Below, piece after piece: positions 34,611 through 41,657 of a stretch of DNA of 64,000 nucleotides. A program made the translations under genes and the position numbers. Under the pieces are notes generated by a model. It saw only the letters and a program-made list of their open reading frames with translations, did not search any database and had not been told where the DNA came from. Numbering within the stretch: the first letter of the stretch is position 1; the number at the start of each line of letters is the position of its first letter. Origin of the DNA: Methanomassiliicoccaceae archaeon UBA421 (GTDB lineage: Archaea > Thermoplasmatota > Thermoplasmata > Methanomassiliicoccales > Methanomethylophilaceae); assembly GCA_002498365.1 (NCBI GenBank), contig DAHB01000002.1, positions 47,702 through 111,701 of the forward strand, read 5' to 3'.

Positions 34611-34998
34611 ATGGATGCAGACGAGTCACCGAGAGAACTTTGGCTTGACACCGAAGGCATGCTGTCGGCAGGATATTGCGGCGAATTCGAGATCGCCTTC
34701 AATCTCTGCGGCACGGTGTGCATGGATCTTGCCTGAGGGTGCCAGGAAGGGCAAAAAACAGTTTAGAGGGAAACCTCGCGGAAATCCCGTCGGTCCCGGG
34801 ATGTCTCAGAAAAAACACGGGCCGTTTATTTTTCAACATCTGGTACATGTATATGAGAAGCAACAAACATTAAGGCTGCAAGGTCGAAGAAATCATTGGA
34901 GCATTAAAAAATCTGCCATCGCTTTCGAAAGAACGGAAGGATATTATGTCCGTTTTGACACCGGATTACCTATTTTCAGAGCGAAAGGAATGTTCTAA
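34611..34998 (+). pseudogene. Possible decayed gene (stop and frameshift remnants)
   Basis: ATG 34611 lies about 25 bases after a TATA-like TAAAAATATGC (34580-34590), as for a leaderless gene. The 41-residue frame (MDADESPRELWLDTEGMLSAG...) ends at TGA 34734-34736. A one-base shift continues open to 34998, and in the third frame 34870-35030 reads protein-like (VEEIIGALKNLPSLSKERK, then DYLFSERKEC) after a TAA. This suggests at least two disabling mutations in one ancestral gene. I cannot name the family. Confidence 0.35.
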
Positions 34999-35186
34999 TT
35001 TGAAAAGTGTACGTTCATCGATGACAAATTTCATGCATCCATGATTCTTCCCATTATGCTGTCGGGATATCAAAAGTAAATGAAAGATGATATATTGGGC
35101 ATTATTTACTTCAGAGTCTGGAAACACACGTCCGCGGGCCCCGCACATCTCAGCATCTTGAAGATAATATTATTTCCAAAACCTGC

Positions 35187-35471
35187 CTAAACTGAAAAAG
35201 GGACGACGATTTTTCTGGTGTCGACCATCTGAATACATGGTATCGAAAGGAATTCAGGGGCCGCCATCTCATCAACGAACGGTGCCGACCTGCACTGTGG
35301 TTGGTTATGCGGCATGGCAGATGTGTCTTTTGTCATCGAATGCCTGCTTCCGATAAAGCAAACATCTTCGTTCATTCTCAGGGACGCTGCCAAAATTGTC
35401 TTCTCAGGATATTGGGTCGTGACATCACCGTGCGATCCGAGATATTTGATTATCGACGGTATCCCCCACAA
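35187..35471 (-). CDS. Doubtful open frame in the decayed region
   Basis: A leftward frame of about 94 codons from TTG 35471, open upstream to about 35507. It has mixed composition and segments such as YLGSHGDVTTQYPEKTILAAS. No ribosome-binding site, ATG start, conserved motif or promoter supports it. It may be a fragment of an old gene or chance. Confidence 0.2.
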   Translation of the reverse strand: MWGIPSIIKYLGSHGDVTTQYPEKTILAASLRMNEDVCFIGSRHSMTKDTSAMPHNQPQCRSAPFVDEMAAPEFLSIPCIQMVDTRKIVVPFSV

Positions 35472-35585
35472 ATGGACCGTAGATTCTGTCCCGAACTTGA
35501 TGTTATTTCAACTGTAAAGGTAAAAGATCGATGTGCCCGGAAACCGCTTTTCAAATAATTTCGGGGAACCCGGGCCACGTTTAGG

Positions 35586-35595
35586 AATATACTTA
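35586..35595 (+). promoter_or_regulatory. TATA box of the chelatase gene pair
   Basis: AATATACTTA lies about 30-39 bases before ATG 35625. There is no clear ribosome-binding sequence between, so translation may be leaderless or have a very short leader. Confidence 0.5.
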
Positions 35596-35624
35596 ATAGA
35601 TGACGGCGTTAACTCTCATTCATA

Positions 35625-36656
35625 ATGACATCAAAAAAACGTTCATTTCCTTTTACCGCGATAGTGGACCAGGATGAGATGAAGGTGTCGCTCATCCTTA
35701 ACATCGTCGACCCGGGCGTCGGAGGAGTTCTCATACGCGGGGAGAAGGGCACAGCCAAGTCAACGGCCGTAAGGTCTCTTGCAAATGTGCTTCCGGACGT
35801 AGAATATGTCAGAGGTTGCAGATTCCGTTGCGACCCATCTCATCCGGAACTTCTATGCTCCGAGTGCATGAGCGAACTAGAGGCGGGCAAACGGCATGAG
35901 ACTGAAAAGGGCCCCATCCGCGTAGTAGAGCTGCCCCTTAGCGCCACAGAGGACCGGATAGCGGGTACACTGGATTTGGAACACGTTCTCCAGACGGGAA
36001 AGAAAAGGTTCGAGCCCGGGGTGCTGGCACAGGCCAACCGAAATATTCTTTACGTCGACGAGGTAAATCTTTTAGAGGACCACATAGTCGATCTTCTGCT
36101 GGATTCCGCCGCAATGGGCGTTAATTACGTGGAAAGAGAAGGTGTGTCGTTTTCGCACCCGTCAAAATTCATTCTGATAGGCTCAATGAATCCCGAGGAA
36201 GGAGAGCTCAGGCCCCAGCTTCTGGACAGATTCGGACTGTGCGTCGATGTAGTAGGCGATAAGTACGTAACTTCCAGGGCGGAAGTGGTCATGAGGAGGC
36301 TCGAGTACGATTCCGACCCGGACGCCTTCATAGAGAAATTCCGTCCCGAGACCGAGGCATTGCGCGAAAAGATATCTCTCGCAAGGAAGAGATTGAAGGA
36401 TGTCGAAGTAAGCCAGAAAATGGTGGAGGTGGCCTCGAACATAGCGATATACTTCAAAATGGAAGGGCACAGGGCAGACATAACTCTCGTCAGGGCCGCA
36501 AGGGCCAACGCGGCGTTCGAGGGCAAGGATTCGATCGACAGGGACGATTTCAGAACCGTCGCCCCGATGGTACTGACGCACCGTGTAAAGAAAAAACCCT
36601 TCGAAAAAAGCGGGCTTGACAGAGGGGAACTCGAAGAATGCATCAAGATGTATTGA
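35625..36656 (+). CDS. Magnesium-chelatase subunit I-like AAA+ ATPase (ChlI/BchI family)
   Basis: A 343-residue AAA+ protein. Walker A GEKGTAKST at residues 39-47; the ChlI-specific insertion with a Cys group (CRFRCDPSHPELLCSEC) around 65-85; Walker B ILYVDEVNLL near 142-150; sensor 1 LIGSMNPEEGELRPQLLDRFGL near 186-205; and the helical C-domain. In chlorophyll/cobalamin pathways it powers metal insertion with a VWA partner and a large catalytic subunit. Methanogens use related pairs without a settled role. The partner gene overlaps by 19 bases; no CobN/ChlH-like gene is in the window. Confidence 0.88.
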   Translation: MTSKKRSFPFTAIVDQDEMKVSLILNIVDPGVGGVLIRGEKGTAKSTAVRSLANVLPDVEYVRGCRFRCDPSHPELLCSECMSELEAGKRHETEKGPIRVVELPLSATEDRIAGTLDLEHVLQTGKKRFEPGVLAQANRNILYVDEVNLLEDHIVDLLLDSAAMGVNYVEREGVSFSHPSKFILIGSMNPEEGELRPQLLDRFGLCVDVVGDKYVTSRAEVVMRRLEYDSDPDAFIEKFRPETEALREKISLARKRLKDVEVSQKMVEVASNIAIYFKMEGHRADITLVRAARANAAFEGKDSIDRDDFRTVAPMVLTHRVKKKPFEKSGLDRGELEECIKMY

Positions 36657-38509
36657 GGTCTCTTCCGTTCTCCGCTGTACGCGGCATGTCGCTGGCGAAG
36701 CGGGCGCTCATATGCGCGGCGGTGGACCACAGCATCAAAGGCGTTCTGATCAAAGGTCCCTCGGGCACGGGCAAGAGCGTACTGGTACGTGCCTTCGCAG
36801 AAGTCCTGCCGGAAAGGGATGTTATCAACATTCCGCAGAATATAACCGACGATCAGCTTTTCGGCGGCCTGGACCTTGAGAAGGCCGTGAGCGAGGGCAA
36901 AGCCATGGTATCGGGAGGGCTTCTGAGCAGGACGGATGGAAACTTCGTCTATCTGGACAATGCGAATTTGATGGACGGCAGAACTTTAGACTCTCTTATG
37001 GAGTGCATCGAGTCCGGAAAAGTGATATTAGAACGAGAGGGGGTTTCTGCAGAATATCTTCTGGAAACGACGGCCATAGCGTCTATGGACCCATCGGAGA
37101 GGGACATCCCGGATAGCATTGCAGACAGGTTTGAAATCTGTGTCAACATCATCCCGGAAAAAGATTTTCGGGAAAGGGCGGAGATCGTACGTGCGGACAT
37201 GGAACACAGAAGGGACATATCGGCATATCACGAAGATTATCGGGAAAGCGATGCCGAAACTGCCAGTATAATAAAAAGTGCCAGACTGATCCTTCCGTCA
37301 GTCGTGTTGGATAGGGACGATGTCGTTACAATCGTAAAAATATGCAGGGAACTGAATGTCGGAGGCCACCGTGCAGACCTCTCGGCCGCCAAGGTATCCA
37401 AGGTGTTGGCCGCATTGGATGGTAGAGCATTCGTCACCGATACGGACGTAAGCGATGCACTTGTTCTTTGTCTGCCTCACAGGAGGACATTAAGGACAAG
37501 AGAAAAAGCAGAAGGCGGAAAGGTCTTCGAGCTGATCGACGACAGTGCAGAAGATATTCAACCAGACACGGAAATAGTTGAGGACGTCCCCGTTCTTGTG
37601 GAAGAATTCGACGAAGAGGCGGAGCAGGATCAGGAGGGAGCCGCAGATCCCGGTCCTCTCGAGCCTTCCGCGTCCACCGGCTCTCGATATGACGCCATAT
37701 TCGAAAGGGCCAAGGAGGCTCTGGACGAGATCGCGGAGCTGGAGGCGTTCCGCCTGCACGAGATCGCGGGAATCAGGAGCAAGAGGGCCCCGCTGTCGAT
37801 GAGGAATTCGGGAAGGTACAGAGGATTCAGAGTGCCCAAAGGAAAGACCTCGGATCCGGCTTTCGATGCGACCGTGCGGGCCGCCGCCCCATATCAGATA
37901 AGCAGAGAATCAAACGGCCTAAGCATAAAGATCGAGTCCCAGGACATACGGGAGAAGATAAGGGTCAGACGTAAATCGTGTTCGTTCATCTTCGCGGTGG
38001 ACGTCAGCGGGTCTCTGGTGAAAGGAGGCATGATGGGCATTGTACAGAACGCGATAAGGTCTATGCTCATGGAGAGCTATGTCAAAAGAGACAGGGTCTC
38101 GCTGGTGACATTCAGAGAGAGGGTCGCAGAGGTGGCGGTGCCTTTCACCCGTTCCGTCGAGATGATATGTGACACTCTAGAACAGGCTCCGGTGGGGGGC
38201 TCTACCCCGCTGGCAAGCGCGATTATCGTTTCCAGAGACTACGCGGTGAATTATCTCAGGAAGCACCCGGGTGAGAATTGTTACATAATCCTGATAACCG
38301 ACGGATGCGCCACGACGCCCGCATTCCCTTGCGCCGACGCCATGGGGGAGATCAGGCGCATCGCGCCCGTGATAAAGGACCCGAAAATCGAATGGACAGT
38401 CATCAACTCTGGAGGGGTTTACGACGTGAAGAGGAAGGACGACGCCCGCAAACTCGCCGAGTACCTCGATGCCAGATACATTGACATCAAGGACCTTGGC
38501 GAATATTGA
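36638..38509 (+). CDS. Magnesium-chelatase subunit D-like protein (AAA+ plus VWA)
   Basis: A 623-residue partner of the preceding ATPase. AAA+ domain with Walker A GPSGTGKSV near residues 42-50 and Walker B-like NFVYLDNANLMDG near 105. An acidic linker (residues about 300-350) and a basic segment lead to a C-terminal von Willebrand A domain with MIDAS motif DVSGS near 455 and GGSTPLASA near 524. The Walker B equivalent reads LDNAN rather than DExN, so this subunit may bind but not hydrolyse ATP, as in ChlD. Translation is probably coupled to the I subunit. Confidence 0.88.
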   Translation: MHQDVLRSLPFSAVRGMSLAKRALICAAVDHSIKGVLIKGPSGTGKSVLVRAFAEVLPERDVINIPQNITDDQLFGGLDLEKAVSEGKAMVSGGLLSRTDGNFVYLDNANLMDGRTLDSLMECIESGKVILEREGVSAEYLLETTAIASMDPSERDIPDSIADRFEICVNIIPEKDFRERAEIVRADMEHRRDISAYHEDYRESDAETASIIKSARLILPSVVLDRDDVVTIVKICRELNVGGHRADLSAAKVSKVLAALDGRAFVTDTDVSDALVLCLPHRRTLRTREKAEGGKVFELIDDSAEDIQPDTEIVEDVPVLVEEFDEEAEQDQEGAADPGPLEPSASTGSRYDAIFERAKEALDEIAELEAFRLHEIAGIRSKRAPLSMRNSGRYRGFRVPKGKTSDPAFDATVRAAAPYQISRESNGLSIKIESQDIREKIRVRRKSCSFIFAVDVSGSLVKGGMMGIVQNAIRSMLMESYVKRDRVSLVTFRERVAEVAVPFTRSVEMICDTLEQAPVGGSTPLASAIIVSRDYAVNYLRKHPGENCYIILITDGCATTPAFPCADAMGEIRRIAPVIKDPKIEWTVINSGGVYDVKRKDDARKLAEYLDARYIDIKDLGEY

Positions 38510-38561
38510 GCGGGGCGGAATCTGGATGGCAGGTGCCCAACAGACATTTTTAGAATACAAG

Positions 38562-38637
38562 TGGTAGCCTCGCGCAGATTCGAACTGCGGTCGCAGGATC
38601 CAGAATCCCGCATGATTGACCACTACACTACGAGGCT
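38562..38637 (-). tRNA. tRNA-Gln (anticodon CTG)
   Basis: Read leftwards, the seven-base acceptor stem is AGCCTCG (38637-38631) with CGAGGCT (38572-38566), then discriminator A. The 3' CCA is encoded (38564-38562). The anticodon loop TTCTGGA gives CTG, decoding CAG. The T-arm CGCAG-TTCGAAT-CTGCG is perfect and there is no intron. A TATA-like TTAAAATATAA lies upstream at about 38658-38668. Confidence 0.93.
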
Positions 38638-38655
38638 ATCGGGTTCCCCCAACGC

Positions 38656-38668
38656 GGTTATATTTTAA
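38656..38668 (-). promoter_or_regulatory. TATA box of tRNA-Gln
   Basis: The leftward-reading TTAAAATATAACC sits about 20-30 bases before the 5' end of the tRNA, the normal place for an archaeal tRNA promoter. Confidence 0.55.
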
Positions 38669-38719
38669 TAGTTTTCGCAGAAGCGGAAAGTAAAGGAGGC
38701 CGCGGCCCCCTCAAAAGGT

Positions 38720-39346
38720 TTACTGGACGGCTTCTTTGACCTTGGCGAAGATCTCGTCGATGGTGCCTTCGCCCATAATGGTGGCAAGCTTCCCTTTCTT
38801 CTCGTAGTATGCGATGAGGGGGAACGTATTCTCGCGGTACACCCTGAGCCTGTTCTGGACGGTAGCGGCCTTGTCGTCGTCCCTCTGGTAGAGCCGCGAC
38901 CCGCACTTGTCGCAGACGCCTTCATCCGCGGGAGGATTGGATATCAGGTGGTACACTGCGTTGCATTTGGGGCAGCTGCGCCTGTTGGTTAGCCTCTGGA
39001 CCAGTTCCGCGTCTTCGACATCGAGGTTGATGGCCAGGTCCACATCCACTTCCTTGGCGAGGGCATCGGCCTGCTCAACGGTCCTCGGGAATCCGTCCAA
39101 TATGACGCCTCCGCTGACCTCGGAGATCTTCTCTTTCATGAGCCCGATGATCAGGTCGTTTGGTACCAGCCCGCCGCTGTCCATGTATCCCTTGGCCTTT
39201 ATGCCGAGGGGCGTCCCGTTCCTCACGGCCTCGCGGAGCATATCACCGGTGGACAGCCTTGTATATCCCAGCTCGGACCCGAGCCTCTCTCCCTGCGTGC
39301 CTTTGCCGGATCCCGGGGGGCCCAACAGAACGATGTTCGATTTCAT
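38720..39346 (-). CDS. adk: Adenylate kinase with zinc-type LID
   Basis: A 208-residue kinase of the long, bacterial-like Adk form. Walker A GPPGSGKGT at residues 9-17, STGDMLR, DGFPRTVEQADAL and the LID domain with four cysteines (CPKC near 128, CDKC near 147) that should bind zinc. Most archaea carry a different, short Adk next to secY; here the secY cluster lacks adk and this form replaces it. ATG 39346 follows a TATA (TTATAAAATG, 39397-39406) shared with the next gene. Ends in TAA. Confidence 0.95.
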   Translation of the reverse strand: MKSNIVLLGPPGSGKGTQGERLGSELGYTRLSTGDMLREAVRNGTPLGIKAKGYMDSGGLVPNDLIIGLMKEKISEVSGGVILDGFPRTVEQADALAKEVDVDLAINLDVEDAELVQRLTNRRSCPKCNAVYHLISNPPADEGVCDKCGSRLYQRDDDKAATVQNRLRVYRENTFPLIAYYEKKGKLATIMGEGTIDEIFAKVKEAVQ

Positions 39347-39396
39347 GCCCGGTGCAATGACTCTTCGGATAAATCGTTTTGCGCCCGGTCCGCGCA

Positions 39397-39407
39397 CATT
39401 TTATAAG
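39397..39407. promoter_or_regulatory. Shared TATA element between adk and the GlcD-like gene
   Basis: CATTTTATAAG reads as TATA in both directions. Rightwards it is about 35 bases before ATG 39440; leftwards about 55 bases before ATG 39346. GGTG at 39431-39434 is the ribosome-binding site of the rightward gene. Confidence 0.5.
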
Positions 39408-39439
39408 TCAGGAGCGGAGATATACTCCGCGGTGCACAA

Positions 39440-40873
39440 ATGGACCGAAGGATATTAGACAAGATCGAGAAAGTCGTAGGCAAGGACGGGTATTCCACGG
39501 ATTCTGCAGTCCTTTACATCTACGGATTCGATGCTTCGATCTACCACCACACTCCCGATGTGGTAATACAGCCCAGAACGACCGAGCAGGTCTCTGAGAT
39601 AATGAAGATTGCCAACGAGGAGAAGATCCCTGTCACCCCGAGGGGCGGCGGCACGGGACTCTGCGGTTCGGCGGTCCCGCTCAAAGGCGGCATTGTTCTG
39701 GCCATGCAGAAGATGAACAAGATCAAGAACATCAGCGTGGCGGACCTGTGGGTCGACGTGGAAGTAGGCGTAGTTTACGACGACCTCAACAAGGAGCTGT
39801 CGAAATACGGTTATTTCTTCCCCCCCTCCCCCGGTTCCGCAGAGGCGTGCATGATAGGCGGAATGGTCGCCAACAATGCGTCCGGAATGCGTGCGGTCAA
39901 GTACGGCGCTACCAGGGACTTCGTCCTCGGGCTCACCTTCGTAAAGGCGGACGGCGAGATAGTCCGTGCCGGAACGAGGACGATCAAGGACTCTTCGGGC
40001 TACCAGCTCGCCCGCCTTATGTGCGGGTCGGAGGGACAGCTCGGAGTGATAACCGAAGTGACGCTCAAGCTCACAACCAAACCGAAGAAGTCGGCTTCCT
40101 GCATCTGTGCGTTCAACGACGTCGCATCCGCAGGAAAGTGCATAACCGACCTCATAGCCAAGCCTCTGATACCCGCGTCCTGCGAGCTGATGGATTCACT
40201 CGCCGTCTTCGCGGTCAACAAGGCGCGCGGAAACCCGCTGCCGGACTGCGACTCCCTGATAATAGTCGAGGTCGACGGAGAGACGGACGAAGTGGTCGAA
40301 CGCGACCTCAGGACGGTCGCCGAGGTCGCCGAGGCCAACGGCGCCGTCAGCGTCAAGCCGTCCCACGATAAGACCGAGATTGCAAGATGGACGGATGCCA
40401 GGAAGTCCGTCATGACGTCGCTTTCAGTCCTTAAACCGGGACACGTGTCGGTGTCGCTGGCCGACGATATGGGCGTGCCCGTGTCGAAGGTGCCCGAAGC
40501 AGTGGAGGCCTTCGCCCAGATCGCGAAGAAGCACAACGTGACCGTCGCGACATACGGCCACGCCTCCGACGGCAATCTGCACACCAAGATGATGCTCGAT
40601 CCCTACAGCAGGGACGACTGGGAACGCGGCATCGCGGCAGTCACCGAGATATTCGAAAAATGCATCGAATTGGGAGGAACCGTTTCCGGAGAGCACGGGA
40701 TCGGCATTGCAAAGGCTCTAGACTTCATCAAGGAGAGGGGGACCAACCTGAAGACCTACAAGGAGATCAAAAGGGCGATGGACCCGAACAACATCCTGAA
40801 CCCCGGGAAGACCTTCGATTATGAAGGGGACCCTCTGAGCGGCCTCAGGTATCCCTGCAGAGAGTGCCAGTGA
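39440..40873 (+). CDS. glcD: FAD-linked 2-hydroxyacid dehydrogenase (GlcD / D-lactate dehydrogenase type)
   Basis: A 477-residue VAO-family flavoprotein. FAD-binding PRGGGTGLCGSAVP at residues about 67-80, GSAEACMIGGMVANNASGMRAVKYGATRDFVLGL near 132-165, C-terminal substrate domain with YGHASDGNLHTK near 373 and SGEHGIG near 414. It ends with CRECQ, two nearby cysteines. Methanomassiliicoccales encode GlcD-like proteins proposed to work with HdrD-type iron-sulfur proteins; the electron acceptor here is unknown and no HdrD is adjacent. A terminator follows. Confidence 0.88.
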   Translation: MDRRILDKIEKVVGKDGYSTDSAVLYIYGFDASIYHHTPDVVIQPRTTEQVSEIMKIANEEKIPVTPRGGGTGLCGSAVPLKGGIVLAMQKMNKIKNISVADLWVDVEVGVVYDDLNKELSKYGYFFPPSPGSAEACMIGGMVANNASGMRAVKYGATRDFVLGLTFVKADGEIVRAGTRTIKDSSGYQLARLMCGSEGQLGVITEVTLKLTTKPKKSASCICAFNDVASAGKCITDLIAKPLIPASCELMDSLAVFAVNKARGNPLPDCDSLIIVEVDGETDEVVERDLRTVAEVAEANGAVSVKPSHDKTEIARWTDARKSVMTSLSVLKPGHVSVSLADDMGVPVSKVPEAVEAFAQIAKKHNVTVATYGHASDGNLHTKMMLDPYSRDDWERGIAAVTEIFEKCIELGGTVSGEHGIGIAKALDFIKERGTNLKTYKEIKRAMDPNNILNPGKTFDYEGDPLSGLRYPCRECQ

Positions 40874-40879
40874 AACCAA

Positions 40880-40912
40880 GCGGGCAAGACCCGCGAAACC
40901 CTTCTTTTTTTT
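40880..40912 (+). terminator. Hairpin plus T-tract after the GlcD-like gene
   Basis: GCGGG (40880-40884) pairs with CCCGC (40890-40894) and is followed by CTTCTTTTTTTT. It lies seven bases after the stop codon and overlaps the end of the convergent protease gene. Confidence 0.6.
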
Positions 40913-41555
40913 ACCAGATTATCAGATAAACCAGGGCGACCTCTGCCAAGGATGCAGCCATCATGGCGATCCAGACCGGAGCGTTCCATCTCACTATCTT
41001 AGAACCGTCGAGAGGAGGGAAAGGTATCATGTTGAACACGGCAAGGATGGCGTTGAGCCAGGCTATCATGCCGAACAGCATCAGTGCGAAACCGTCGGCG
41101 AAGTGACAGCATACTATGGCCGCCGCGGCTATGGAAATGTTGACCATCGGCCCCGCGGCGCTTATCTTTCCGTTCTCGCTGTCGCTTATGCGGCCGTTTA
41201 TGTACACGGCCCCGGGGGCGGCTATCAGGAATCCGAGGAAGGATATCGCGACGGAAAACAAGAGTCCGGAAACGGACATCCTGTACTCCGACCATGCCCC
41301 GTACTTCTGTGCCAGGAACTTATGTGCCAGCTCATGGGGTATGAAGCTCACGGTGACAAGTACCAGGCACAAAGCGAAGAAAATGGCGAAGTTGACGAAG
41401 ACGTCGCTGTCTCCCCAGCTTCCCGACATTAACACTATAGTGAACGCGACGGACAGGACCAGCATGGAGATTAGTATCTCGCGGACCTCGCGGCGGCTGA
41501 ACCTGGACTTTCCGAATCCCGGAGTGATGTCGGTCGAACCGAATATGCCTGACAT
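40911..41555 (-). CDS. Membrane metalloprotease, site-2-protease family (M50)
   Basis: A 214-residue membrane protein with about five hydrophobic segments. The zinc motif is HELAH (FIPHELAHKFLAQ, near residue 73) and the second signature N-x2-P-x3-LDG is NMIPFPPLDGSK near 174, giving the third ligand Asp. Small single-domain members are common in archaea; substrates are unknown. The frame opens at 41639, but TTTATAAA (41578-41585) followed about 25 bases later by ATG 41555 argues for the shorter, leaderless form. Ends in TAA. Confidence 0.85.
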   Translation of the reverse strand: MSGIFGSTDITPGFGKSRFSRREVREILISMLVLSVAFTIVLMSGSWGDSDVFVNFAIFFALCLVLVTVSFIPHELAHKFLAQKYGAWSEYRMSVSGLLFSVAISFLGFLIAAPGAVYINGRISDSENGKISAAGPMVNISIAAAAIVCCHFADGFALMLFGMIAWLNAILAVFNMIPFPPLDGSKIVRWNAPVWIAMMAASLAEVALVYLIIW

Positions 41556-41657
41556 GAGACGCTGATTCGTATTATTGTTTATAAAGATGAAGTTCTCTTC
41601 AGGCACAGAGGGAGATACAGTGCCGCCGATCGATGTCATTGAGGAGAAAGTAGGCCT

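Larger units (their letters stand above)
34486..35624. other. Intergenic stretch of about 1.1 kb, AT-richer than its surroundings, with gene remnants
   Basis: No intact recognisable gene is present. The base composition is visibly more AT-rich than the flanking genes. It contains a truncated reading frame at 34611, protein-like segments in different frames to about 35050, and one leftward open frame at 35187-35471. It ends with the promoter of the chelatase pair. I see no transposase, terminal repeats, tRNA or CRISPR units. It looks like a remnant of lost genes, possibly acquired. Confidence 0.5.
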
